Shown in pieces: positions 9,292 to 19,900 of a stretch of 64,000 nt of DNA. A program made the position numbers and the translations under genes. The stretch lies in NCBI RefSeq assembly GCF_963668385.1, contig NZ_OY764327.1:124001-188000 (forward strand), read 5' to 3'. The DNA comes from an uncultured Carboxylicivirga sp. GTDB taxonomy: Bacteria; Bacteroidota; Bacteroidia; Bacteroidales; Marinilabiliaceae. The notes under the pieces are model-generated. The model saw only the letters and a list, made by a program, of their open reading frames with translations, was not told the origin of the DNA and ran no database searches. The stretch's first letter is position 1. Every line of letters begins with the position of its first letter.

Positions 9292-11622
9292 TTATTTAAG
9301 TGATAGTCGATTAATTTCCACTTCCGGTTTTAATGCATCATTTGTCTTAACAGTTGCTTTCGCAGCATTAAATGAAACCGTGCTAAAAATATCGTCAACT
9401 GATGTTCCGAATTTAGCAGAATACTTTCCTGAATCAGTAACCCACGATTGAGTTTCTTCATCATAAGAAGCTAAATCGTATGATGTAAATGTCATTGTTA
9501 CTGTTTGACTCTCACCCGGTGCCAATTCCTTCGTTTTTACAAATGCTTTTAACTCACAAGCCGGTTTTTCTAATTTACCATCCGGTGCAGTCACATATAA
9601 CTGTACTACTTGTTTTCCTGATTTTTTACCTATGTTTTTAACTGTAAGTGTAGCTGTAAACTGATTGCCTTTGTTAGAAATTTTAGGCTTACTGTATTCA
9701 AAATCAGTATAGCTTAATCCATAACCAAATGGGAAAGAAACCTGTTTATCAGCTGTTGCAAAATAGCGATAGCCTACATAAATATCTTCTTCATAAACAG
9801 TATAATCAACATTTTCCCGATTGTTTTTACGACCAAAAAAGTTGTCGTAAGGACTAGGAGTATAATCATACGGGAAATTCAACGACGATGGATGATCCAT
9901 CATTGCTATAGGAAAGGTCATTGGCAATTTACCTGAAGGATTCACTTTTCCTTTCAATACGTCGGCCACCGAATTACCTCCTTCTTGTCCAGGTTGCCAT
10001 GCCAACAGGATAGCATCGGGCAGGTCTTTCCATGAGGCTGTTTCAATCACTCCACCAATATTCAGTATTACTACAACCTTTTTACCTACTGCATGAAAGG
10101 CATCACATACGTTGTTCAGGAGTTGACGTTCATCATCGGTAATGTTAAAGTCGTTTGGAATTTTTCGATCACCACCTTCACCTGAATTCCTTCCAATGGT
10201 AACAACAGCTATGTCGGAATCTTCGGCTCGTTTTTCAACAAATAATTTAGCTACCGGCATTTCTGGAAGAACCGGTTTGCCCATAAACCAACTCCAGCTT
10301 TCGGTTTCGCTAGCTATTTTTGCATTCTGATAGGCTTTGTATTTCTCATACAAATCTTTCAGATCTTCCTGAACAGTATAACCTACATTATCCAGCCCTT
10401 GCATCAAATCAATAACATAGGCTTTGTTTACATCACCCGAACCAGTTCCGCCGGCAATAAAGTCGTAGGATGTAACTCCAAATAAGGCAATGCTTTTAGC
10501 CTGGTCTGCAATTGGTAATGTTTGGCTATTATTTTTAAGCAATACCATTCCTTCGGTTGCCGACTGACGAGTTACTTCAGCATGTGCTTTTAAATCAGGT
10601 TTATTAGAATAAGCATATTCTTTAAAACGCGGTGTTTTCACAATGTATTCCAACATGCGTTTAACATTTCTGTCCACATCAGCAATATCCAACTCACCAC
10701 TCTTTACTTTTGCAATGATATCCTCGCTCTGAATAGGCATTCCAGGTTGCATTAGGTCGTTTCCTGCATGAACCTGAGCAGCAGTGTTCCTTTGACCAAT
10801 CCAGTCTGTCATAACAATACCACCAAAATTCCATTCATCTCGCAAAATGGTGGTTAACAAATCATGGCTTTCCATTGTGAATTCTCCATTTAGCTTATTG
10901 TATGATGACATTACTGTCCATGGTTTAGCTTCTTTAATGGCTATTTCGAATCCCTTCAGATAGATCTCACGTAAAGCTCGTTGAGAAACCTGTGAATCGT
11001 CTCCTGTGCGATTGGTTTCCTGATTATTGGCAACAAAATGCTTTACCGAAACACCCACTCCATTGCTTTGCACTCCTTTAACATATGCTGCTGCAATTTT
11101 TCCAGTTAATAGAGGATCTTCTGAATAGTATTCAAAGTTGCGGCCACAAAGTGGATTACGATGAATATTCATTCCGGGTGCTAATAATACATCAGCACCA
11201 TATTCCAATACTTCATTACCAATTGATTTTCCAACATTAGTAACTAATTCAGTATTCCATGTTGATGACAAACAGGTGCCAACAGGGAATCCGGTGCAAT
11301 AGTAGGTATTTGAATCGCCTTCTCTTGTTGGATTAATCCGAAGACCAGCAGGACCATCAGAAAGTACAGTGCTACATACACCTAAACGTTCGATTGCTTG
11401 AGTTGTACCAGCAGCTCCTGGTACTAAAACGTCAGTATTTCCAACAGCAGCGCCACCACCAAACATATTATTTCTTGCCCCAACCAGCAATGTTGCCTTT
11501 TCTTCAAGAGTCATTGCTTTAACAATTTCATCGATATTATCTGGTGTTAATTGCTGGGCATTGGCTGATTTTAAATACATCACTGATATTATTAAAATCA
11601 ATATTTTAAAGATTTCTTTCAT
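9292..11622 (-). CDS. GH3 beta-glycosidase
   Basis: The 776-aa secreted enzyme has a signal peptide ending at ANAQ (residue 23). An N-terminal (beta/alpha)8 domain carries KHFVANNQ (194-201) and the nucleophile motif VMTDW with Asp273. The second alpha/beta domain contains RNSGEGGDRK, with Glu482 the likely acid/base. A fibronectin type III-like domain fills about residues 660-745. The layout and length are those of complete exo-acting GH3 beta-glucosidases or beta-xylosidases. The sugar specificity cannot be read from the motifs. In this PUL it would trim side chains or final oligosaccharides. It lies 30 bases after GH106 in the same operon. Confidence 0.93.
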   Translation of the reverse strand: MKEIFKILILIISVMYLKSANAQQLTPDNIDEIVKAMTLEEKATLLVGARNNMFGGGAAVGNTDVLVPGAAGTTQAIERLGVCSTVLSDGPAGLRINPTREGDSNTYYCTGFPVGTCLSSTWNTELVTNVGKSIGNEVLEYGADVLLAPGMNIHRNPLCGRNFEYYSEDPLLTGKIAAAYVKGVQSNGVGVSVKHFVANNQETNRTGDDSQVSQRALREIYLKGFEIAIKEAKPWTVMSSYNKLNGEFTMESHDLLTTILRDEWNFGGIVMTDWIGQRNTAAQVHAGNDLMQPGMPIQSEDIIAKVKSGELDIADVDRNVKRMLEYIVKTPRFKEYAYSNKPDLKAHAEVTRQSATEGMVLLKNNSQTLPIADQAKSIALFGVTSYDFIAGGTGSGDVNKAYVIDLMQGLDNVGYTVQEDLKDLYEKYKAYQNAKIASETESWSWFMGKPVLPEMPVAKLFVEKRAEDSDIAVVTIGRNSGEGGDRKIPNDFNITDDERQLLNNVCDAFHAVGKKVVVILNIGGVIETASWKDLPDAILLAWQPGQEGGNSVADVLKGKVNPSGKLPMTFPIAMMDHPSSLNFPYDYTPSPYDNFFGRKNNRENVDYTVYEEDIYVGYRYFATADKQVSFPFGYGLSYTDFEYSKPKISNKGNQFTATLTVKNIGKKSGKQVVQLYVTAPDGKLEKPACELKAFVKTKELAPGESQTVTMTFTSYDLASYDEETQSWVTDSGKYSAKFGTSVDDIFSTVSFNAAKATVKTNDALKPEVEINRLSLK

Positions 11623-11652
11623 AATTAATTATGTTATAGTTAAGATTATAAA

Positions 11653-14600
11653 TTATTTTCTACTTGAAATAGTAACGGGTCCCAATAATCCTGATGGCTT
11701 AAGCGGTGAATCTGCTTTATAAAATGGATTGGACACATATGTAATTTTCTTATCCATATCCGGTTGCTGATCGCCGATTAGTCGATTCACCCACAAATTG
11801 GTAACCTGAATATCCAATTTGTTTTCGCCCACAGTTAGTGCATCTGTTATATTCACTCTGAAAGGTTTCTTCCAAACTATGCCCATTGATTTTCCATTCA
11901 CGAACACTTCTGCCAAATTTTGTACTTCTCCTAAATTAATCCAGACTTGTGAATCTTTAGAAATCCAATCATTTGTCACATTAATTGTTTTATGATAATC
12001 GGCTGTACCGGAGAAGTATTTTATTCCAGAGTTCTCACTATCAATCCACCAACCCAAGTTGCCAAATATAGCTGATTCAGGTGCTCCCCTTTCAGGTTGA
12101 AAAGTTACTTCCCATGGTCCTTCTAAAGTCATTAAATTCTTTTCTTCCGGTTTGTTAATTGTAAGGGAATTTTTATTTGATTGACCAGAAAAAACCACAA
12201 AAACAGCATCATTGGGTTGCAATACCACCGGTACTGTAGTTGTTTCTCCTGATATATTATAAGAAACCGGTTGTGTTTTGCCTGTTTCTGGGTGCCATAT
12301 CTCCACTTTTTTACCTGCAACTCTGAAAGTAGCATCCAGACTGGTAGCCTTATCACTGCGGTTATTAACCCAATAAATATCAACATCATTAACCTTACGA
12401 TGTACAAAAAACAGACGGCTATCTGCTGCAGGTTTGGTATATTTCATATCTGGAATGATATTCTCTTCTGTTAATACTTTTTGAAGATCTACATCCACAT
12501 ATACTTTTCCTTGCCCAAAAGAATTTACTCCCTGATTAATAGCCCACAAGTTATTAATAATATCTTCAAACTCTTTAGGATCATCGCTTAAACTTGGAGT
12601 CATTACCGGTTTAACACCACATACAACGCCACCATTTTCAACCATTTGCTTAATTTTTCTCAAAACAGAAAGCGTCATATAGCGACTATTCTTATCTAAA
12701 ACCAATAATCGATAACTCATTCCTGTTGGAGTTTTATATTGATTATTCTCAACCGACAACCAATTCACAACGGCATCGGCATTGATAAAATCATAGCTGT
12801 AACCTTCAGGGATGGCAGGTAAATCATTTCCTCTCATTCGGCTGAACAGGGTTGTTATATTATTATCCTCGCCATAGTAATAGGCTATATCAGCCACATA
12901 CTTACCTTGTTGCAACAGGTAGCAACTACGCGACAGATAAGAAGTCCAGGCTGTTGCCTGCTCGGCCCAGGTTTCGTTACGTGTAAACCACTGCCCAAAT
13001 GGACCTAAGCTCATACCCGGAACTTTATCCATTAATGGTTGATGCACAGATGTGTGAATTACAAAGCGATTCAAACCGCAATACATTAAATAGTCGGCAA
13101 TAGGTTTAAGCAGTTCCGGCGACCATGCCCAGTCCGATCCCATAGCTGTCAGAGATTCTGCCGCCACATATTTTTGTCCGTAAAGATGAGACACTGAAGC
13201 TGATTCGCGAATATCGGCCTGATAAACCGTAGCAAAATCTCCTTCATTTCCACCAAAACCACCAGGTGTCCATCCTGCTCCCATGGGAACGTCTGATGTT
13301 TTCTTTACTTCCATTCCATCACCAATAAAGGCTCTGCGCGCCTCATGCGACTCAGAATATCGGCCCATTCCTCTTTCTTTCAACATTGTGGTGAGCAGAT
13401 TATAATGATTCTCTGCAACAAGGTCGGCTAATGTTTTTCTAAAATCCCATAAAAACTGATCGCTGGCTGCAGCACTTTCCACGATATGCCCTGTTAAAAC
13501 CGGCATCCAGGGTAACATATCGTACCCCCTTCTGTTTTTGAATTCCGATATCATTTTGTCGGTCCAGTTCTGAGTTCCGGCTTCCCAGCTATCGGTAATT
13601 ATATATTGTAAGCCTTTTTCGCCCATCAATCCACCGGTAGCATCCTTGTACTGATCGAGATAATTGGTGAAATACGCTTTTACATGATCGGCATTTAATT
13701 TATCTACTTCCAATCCGGTTGCCTCAGGTGAGGCTGGTCCGTTTTGATGACCTGTTAAAGAATAACCCATACGAACGATCATCCATTCACCCTCTTCAGG
13801 AGTCCACGTTAATGACCCGTCAGGTTGCATGGTTGAAGTCAGGTCAACAACTTCTTTTTTATCCACAACTAAATCAGTAGCTACTTCGGGTGTCCAAACG
13901 TCGTATAAATCAGTAGCGCCAGAAAAAGCCGCTTTATCTTCAAATCGATTGACTCTTCCTGCTGTATGAAGATTTAATTCTGCTACATCCACTCCGTTTG
14001 AAGGAGGTGGTCCAAAGCCAAACATACCGGCAATAGCTGGATCCATTTGCACAGCTTGTTTCTCCCAAACCACTCTGAAATATTTTGCTTTAACAGGTTC
14101 AAAGGTTAATGTTGATTGATTTACAGCTCCAAAAGGAAGCTCCATTATTTTAGTGAAAGCTTGTCCATCATTACTTGATTCCAATATTCGCTTGGTACCA
14201 CTAGACATAAACATGCCTCCTCCGCCACCTCCAACAATAGTGATAGCCTGCATGTTTACGGGTTTGGCAAATTCGTATTGAATCCATGCACTTTGTGCTT
14301 CAGGCAACTTAGCGGTTTTTACCAGATCACCATCGGTTAACAGATTAACAGTAAACTTACCACCACTGGATGTTACTTTAGGTTTAAGTTGTTCTAATGA
14401 GATATCTTGTTGTGGCAAACGATATGCAAAAACAGCCACATCTTTGTAAAAATCAGGCACTGTATTAGCACCATGTCCACCTAAGGGATGATTATTCAGG
14501 CCGAAGTTTTGAAAAGGCCCTGATACTTTTGGAGGTTCGGGTAGTTTTCCATTGAAAGGTTTACCTCCTTTAACACGCATTTCGCTCCAGACATATTTTT

Positions 14601-15045
14601 TCATGGCTTCCTCTGGTTTTACCCATGGGCCACCACTTTCGCTCCATCCCGGTGAACCAGCGATTGCCATTTCCAAACCTAACGAATCAGCCAGGTTTGT
14701 TGTAAATCGAAACGCATCCTTCCATTCGGGAGTCATGTATATTAATCGTTTATCAACTACTTGAGGACTATTTAAACCCGCATCAAAGTTTTGAAAACCG
14801 CCAATACCAACTCTATGCATCCATTCCAAATCAGCCCGGATACCTTCTTTTGTTACATTACCATTCATCCAATGCCACCATACACGTGGTTTTGCATCAT
14901 CTGGCGGAGAAGTAAATCCAGCCTTTAATTCCGACACTGAACTATCGGATTGATTTGCACATGATACTATAAATAAAGCGCTGACCAGAATCAATAGTTG
15001 GCTTCTGATTTTTGACTTTAATAAACCCATTGTATGTAATTTCAT
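11653..15045 (-). CDS. GH106-family alpha-L-rhamnosidase, lipoprotein
   Basis: The 1130-aa protein has a lipoprotein signal (FIVSC, Cys29). An in-frame Met6 is an equally good start. The N-terminal PRVWWHWMNGNVT block, the FQNFDAG segment and the long catalytic region are characteristic of GH106. DSWEAG places Glu488 as a catalytic candidate, and SESHEARR with the following GDGMEVKKTSDVPM segment gives a second acidic region. A galactose-binding-like beta-sandwich, containing VWINLGEVQNLAEVFVNGKSMGIVW, closes the protein. GH106 enzymes remove terminal alpha-1,2-linked or related rhamnose from pectic and other glycans. This is the first enzyme gene after SusD, separated by a 303-base leader, and probably heads the enzyme part of the operon. 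Confidence 0.9.
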   Translation of the reverse strand: MKLHTMGLLKSKIRSQLLILVSALFIVSCANQSDSSVSELKAGFTSPPDDAKPRVWWHWMNGNVTKEGIRADLEWMHRVGIGGFQNFDAGLNSPQVVDKRLIYMTPEWKDAFRFTTNLADSLGLEMAIAGSPGWSESGGPWVKPEEAMKKYVWSEMRVKGGKPFNGKLPEPPKVSGPFQNFGLNNHPLGGHGANTVPDFYKDVAVFAYRLPQQDISLEQLKPKVTSSGGKFTVNLLTDGDLVKTAKLPEAQSAWIQYEFAKPVNMQAITIVGGGGGGMFMSSGTKRILESSNDGQAFTKIMELPFGAVNQSTLTFEPVKAKYFRVVWEKQAVQMDPAIAGMFGFGPPPSNGVDVAELNLHTAGRVNRFEDKAAFSGATDLYDVWTPEVATDLVVDKKEVVDLTSTMQPDGSLTWTPEEGEWMIVRMGYSLTGHQNGPASPEATGLEVDKLNADHVKAYFTNYLDQYKDATGGLMGEKGLQYIITDSWEAGTQNWTDKMISEFKNRRGYDMLPWMPVLTGHIVESAAASDQFLWDFRKTLADLVAENHYNLLTTMLKERGMGRYSESHEARRAFIGDGMEVKKTSDVPMGAGWTPGGFGGNEGDFATVYQADIRESASVSHLYGQKYVAAESLTAMGSDWAWSPELLKPIADYLMYCGLNRFVIHTSVHQPLMDKVPGMSLGPFGQWFTRNETWAEQATAWTSYLSRSCYLLQQGKYVADIAYYYGEDNNITTLFSRMRGNDLPAIPEGYSYDFINADAVVNWLSVENNQYKTPTGMSYRLLVLDKNSRYMTLSVLRKIKQMVENGGVVCGVKPVMTPSLSDDPKEFEDIINNLWAINQGVNSFGQGKVYVDVDLQKVLTEENIIPDMKYTKPAADSRLFFVHRKVNDVDIYWVNNRSDKATSLDATFRVAGKKVEIWHPETGKTQPVSYNISGETTTVPVVLQPNDAVFVVFSGQSNKNSLTINKPEEKNLMTLEGPWEVTFQPERGAPESAIFGNLGWWIDSENSGIKYFSGTADYHKTINVTNDWISKDSQVWINLGEVQNLAEVFVNGKSMGIVWKKPFRVNITDALTVGENKLDIQVTNLWVNRLIGDQQPDMDKKITYVSNPFYKADSPLKPSGLLGPVTISSRK

Positions 15046-15348
15046 TTTGTTGTGTTTAGAGTTGTTAAGTTTCTCAACTACCTATATAGTTAAGCTTGGT
15101 TTTGATCGATAATGGCAAGTATAAGGCATTCGAACTGTTTTATTCAATTCGTTAACTTATAGTCATCAAGATAATAATCAGGAGGCAGAAAGATCTTTTT
15201 AAGGCAAAAAGAATCAAAACTTTTCCTGCACTGTAAAAGAAAACCATCAAGAATAATTTTGATCCAAAATATTCAATTGATGAATAACGGTAACCACATT
15301 TTATATGTGGCTACCGCTATATTTGTTAGTCAATCTCTCTATTATAAA
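15046..15348 (-). other. Gap between SusD and enzyme genes, with an intercistronic hairpin
   Basis: This 303-base gap contains no open frame of note. The clear structure is an inverted repeat with arms at 15288-15299 and 15304-15315: 12 bases each, one mismatch, four-base loop. It lies 33 bases after the SusD stop in the transcribed direction. No strong U tract follows it on the minus strand, so it is a weak terminator or an RNA-stability hairpin. Such an element could keep SusC/SusD mRNA more abundant than that of the enzymes. No -7 box of the TANNTTTG type was found for a separate enzyme promoter. Confidence 0.55.
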
Positions 15349-16941
15349 TTACCAATTTGGATTTTGATCCAAATTCGGATTTAACAAACGTTCGTTGTAA
15401 GGGAAAGGGAAAAGTTCATCACGGCCACTTTGAAATCCAACTGCGTCCTGAACAGGAGTTTCTGTTACGCTGTAATCTGTAGTTCCTTCAGTGTATCCAT
15501 AGAAATTATACATATTAAAACCTCTATTTGCCAATGCTGTTGGAGCATCTCCCCAGCGTACTAAGTCTAAAAATCTTTCGCCTTCGTAAGCCATCTCGGC
15601 TCTTTTCTCATCTTTCAAATCCTGAAGAGAATAGGAAGATAAATCCTCAAGCCCTGCTCTAAAGCGAATTTCATTCATAGCAGCCAAACCTTCGGTTGTT
15701 TTTGTACCTGACTGAACACAAGCTTCAGCATAAAGAAGCAACACTTCAGCATAACGCATTCCCGGCCAGTTAATTTTACTATGTATAATGTTTACATCGT
15801 AAAAATCAAACATCTCATCTTCCCAAGGCAACATCTTACTTCTAAAATATCCTTGACAATCAGACATTGATGGAACAGAATTCCAGAATTCACCTTTTGC
15901 TTCTTCTCTATCACTTGCTAAGCCAAGTTCAACAAAACGATCCAATATGTCTTCATAATCCCAAATGGTTCCTAAATAGCGTGGTAAGCCTTTTTCTCCA
16001 CGAGCCACCATAAAATCATAAAAACCTTTTCCAAAATCAGCCATTCCATAACCTTGGGCTGTAAATCCACCAGGAACAGTTACATTCTCAGTTCTCCATG
16101 TTAAATTCACAGCTCTATTATCGCCTTCTCGTTCGAAGTTTTGCTGATTACTATCATCAACGTTAAATTCCCAAATGTATTCGTCTGAAAAATCAGCTGG
16201 TAAATGATACAATTCTCTAAAATCATCAATCAATCTGTATTTACCTGAACTGATTACTTTTTCAAGATTGGTTATTGCATTACTATAGTCGCCTTGCATA
16301 ACCTGACATTTACCCAATAATGCATAAGCTGAATGAACGGTTACGCGGCCTCCGATAGCTCTTTGCTGACCTAAACCTGGTTTTTCTGGAAGCATTTTAA
16401 TAGCCTCATCCAGACTTGTTTCTACATAAGCCCAAAGTTCATCAACATTACCATTCGATGGTGTTAACTCACTGGCGTCCATTACATGATCAATTAATGG
16501 TGGAGTCCCCCACATACGAATTAAGTACGAATAAGCATAGGCTCTCCAGAAGTAAGCTTCACCAATTACTTGTTTCTTGGCATTGGTATCATCAGGTAAA
16601 TTTTCAATTATCATATTACACAAGTAATTGATTCTAAACAGGGTATTAAAATAACCATTACCATCATGATTTTGTGAAGTAACATTTACATTTGAAAAAG
16701 TACCTCCGGTACGAACTCCATCATCAGAAATACCATTTAAAAATCCATTCCAAAACAACTCTACAAAAGCTTGCGAATACACCTCAGCAATTAATTGTTC
16801 TGCCTGTTCATCAGAAGCATTTGCATAGTAATTTTCGGGAAGCAGGGATCCGTGTTGTTCTATATCCAGTAAGCTATCGTTACACGAATTGAGTGCGATA
16901 CCGAATAAGAAAACTGTGAATATTATTAATATATTTTTCAT
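15349..16941 (-). CDS. SusD/RagB-family glycan-binding lipoprotein
   Basis: The 530-aa protein is a surface lipoprotein (signal with FGIALNSC, Cys20). It has the SusD layout: an N-terminal TPR-like helical region with EAYFWRAYAYSYLIRMWGTPPL, and a C-terminal RagB/SusD domain with MRYAEVLLLYAEA and GERFLDLVRWGDA. It caps the SusC channel and captures oligosaccharides. The length is typical. The gene lies 26 bases after SusC, the usual coupled pair. Ligand specificity cannot be read from sequence. Confidence 0.95.
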   Translation of the reverse strand: MKNILIIFTVFLFGIALNSCNDSLLDIEQHGSLLPENYYANASDEQAEQLIAEVYSQAFVELFWNGFLNGISDDGVRTGGTFSNVNVTSQNHDGNGYFNTLFRINYLCNMIIENLPDDTNAKKQVIGEAYFWRAYAYSYLIRMWGTPPLIDHVMDASELTPSNGNVDELWAYVETSLDEAIKMLPEKPGLGQQRAIGGRVTVHSAYALLGKCQVMQGDYSNAITNLEKVISSGKYRLIDDFRELYHLPADFSDEYIWEFNVDDSNQQNFEREGDNRAVNLTWRTENVTVPGGFTAQGYGMADFGKGFYDFMVARGEKGLPRYLGTIWDYEDILDRFVELGLASDREEAKGEFWNSVPSMSDCQGYFRSKMLPWEDEMFDFYDVNIIHSKINWPGMRYAEVLLLYAEACVQSGTKTTEGLAAMNEIRFRAGLEDLSSYSLQDLKDEKRAEMAYEGERFLDLVRWGDAPTALANRGFNMYNFYGYTEGTTDYSVTETPVQDAVGFQSGRDELFPFPYNERLLNPNLDQNPNW

Positions 16942-16967
16942 ATCAGATGTCTCCTTAAATTAGTTCA

Positions 16968-19900
16968 TTAAAAAGATAAGTTAATACCGAACAAGAACTG
17001 CTTCATGGCCGGATATTGAATACGGTCTACACCCATTCCTCCACCACCGGATAAGGTTGGTCCACCCGGAATAACAATCATTTCACCATTTTGAGTACCA
17101 CTCATTGATTCAGGATCGATACCTGGATAATCGGTAAACACGAAGAAATTCTCAAGAGAAGTATAAATTCTCAACGAAGAAATCTGCCAACGTTGTGTTA
17201 ATTCAGATGGGAATGTGTATCCTAATTGAATCTCTTTAATTTTAAAATAAGAAGAATTAAATACCCAATCATCAGATGATGCATAATTAGCAGCACTTGG
17301 GAAAGACTGAAATACCGTTGGTGAAGGTTTTGATGCAGTTGTATTTTGAGGTGTCCAATGATCATCATACACTAATGTAGGTAAGTTCATTAACGGAAGA
17401 TCGGGACGTACAACAGCAAAGAATAATTCACTACCACTTTGTCCGGCACCAAACACACGCAAATCAAAGTTTTTATACTCTGCACTCACTGTAATACCGT
17501 AGGTAATATCAGGAATACTTGAACCAGCATAATCTTTTCCATCATCGCTTCCCAATTCTTCAGCCGACTTATAAACAGGCTGACCGCTTGCTTCATCAAT
17601 ATGATCAACCTGGAAAGTTCTGATGTACCAGATAGGATATCCTTTTTCAAAATAAGTAGCATCAGTTAAAAAACCACCACCACCAGCAAAGCGACCTTCG
17701 CCATAAGGACTTTCCAATACTTCGTTATGAAGAGTTGCCAGGTTACCGTTTAGATTATATTTAAAATCACCAATAGTTCCTTTCCAGCTTAATTCCATTT
17801 CAAGACCTGTATTTTCTATCTCGCCAATATTCTGCATAACAGAATTGGTTCCTGAAATAGCTGGTGCAGGACCTCTTGCTAATAAACCATCGGTCACCTT
17901 TTTAAAATAATCTAACCCGAAACCTAATCTTCCATCAAAAAAACGAGCATCAAAACCAATATTTGTTTGTACTGACTTTTCCCAGATAAGATCCGGATTA
18001 GGAAGTTCAGTGGAAGGAGCTGCTCCTGTTATTATCTGATTATTAAAATTGTAATATCCATTTCCTAAAATTAAAGAAGAAGTGTATGGATAGTTACGCA
18101 ATACATCTACATTACCATTAATACCCCACGAACCTCTTAATTTTAATGATGACAGTGCCTCAAAATTCAGGTTCTGAAAGAAGTTTTCGTTAGAAATAGT
18201 CCACCCGGCTGATACTGAAGGGAAATAGCCCCAACGATTTTCAGCTGACAGTTTGGACGCATCAAATGCATCAGATCTGAAGCTACCTTGCAACATATAT
18301 TTGTTATCGTAAGTCCAACCTAATCGACCAAAGTAAGATATACTTCGAGTATTAATATTATTTCCTCCCAACACATCATTAGCATCAACAGCTGAATAAT
18401 CAAGGAATCGGTAATTCTCAGCATCGTTTGTTAAACGAGTTGTTTCTCCTCTAACATATGTATTATTGTTGTTTGAGTAACGCATACCTGCCATAACCGA
18501 AAAATCGTTTTTACCAGCAGTGAATAAGTAGTTGGCAAAGTTTTCCCATTGTACAAATACATTATGACTCAACTCAGCCGTTAAAGCACCGTTTTGAGTA
18601 AACTGATTAGGATTCCAGTAATATGAATCGGTATAATTTGAGTTGTGAATATTTCCAAAACGATAACCAATACGAGAAGTGTAAGTCATTCCTTTTATAG
18701 GCTTGAATTCGGCATAAATAGTACCGTTAATATTAGATCTCCAACTTTCGTTGGTATAATTTTCTATCATACCCAGCGGATGCCATAAGCTTGATTGTAA
18801 AAGCATTGACGAACCATATAATTGTCCTTGAGAATTGCGTAATACATTAAAGCCATTAGCTTCGGCTTCCAATAAACCTAAACTGGCAGGAGCTTCACTG
18901 TCGCTACCATAGTATACAGGAACAGTAGGATCGTAAAAATATCCCCCACCAATCACACTACTTGAACCTGTCATGTCATTAGCTGATACACTTACAATTT
19001 TACCACGCTCCAAAGATGTTTTAGCTCCAACTTTTAACCATGAATTAACCTCATAGCTGGCATTAATCTGAGCTGCAATACGTTCGTTTGTATCATTATC
19101 GCCAACCACCATACCATCTTCTTTATTATATGTTAAAGCCATGTAAAAAGAAGCTTTTTCAGTACCTCCTTCAAAACCGATGGTATGACTTTGTCTCATT
19201 CCGTTTTCAAATACTGCATCATTCCAATCAGTATTACCATTTTGAAATGCTTCTTCCGGGTTACCTGCCTGCATCCAGTATTCTTTAAACTGAGAGGCAT
19301 TCATCATATCCATTTTATTTATTTGCGACTGATTGGCATACATTCCATTGTAGAAGAAACGACTAGCTCCAGCCTTACCTGAACGGGTAGTAACCAGAAC
19401 AACACCATTACCAGCTTCAGCACCATAAATAGCTGCTGATGCAGCATCTTTCAATACTTCAATCGATTCAATATTGTTAGGATCTAAATAACCAATGTCA
19501 TCTACTGTTAATCCATCAACAATATACAAAGGATCGGATGAACCATTACTTGAATAACCTCTTACCCTAAAAGCAGGGCTGGTTCCCGGTGCTCCTGAAA
19601 GACTTAAGATTTGTACACCAGCTACTTTACCTTGTAATGATTTACCAACACTGTTGGTTGATCGATTTTGTAATTCATCTACAGCTACCGAAGCGATAGA
19701 ACCGGTTACATTACTTTTTTTCTGAACCCCGTATCCAACTGCAACCACCTCATCTAATCCAATAGTTGAATCTTCTAATACTACATTAATAACAGTTTGA
19801 TCTCCAACTGTTATCTCCTGCGATACCATACCAACAAACGAATAAACCAAAACATCGGTTGGTGAAAGGTTATCTAAAGTATAGTTACCGTCTAAATCGG

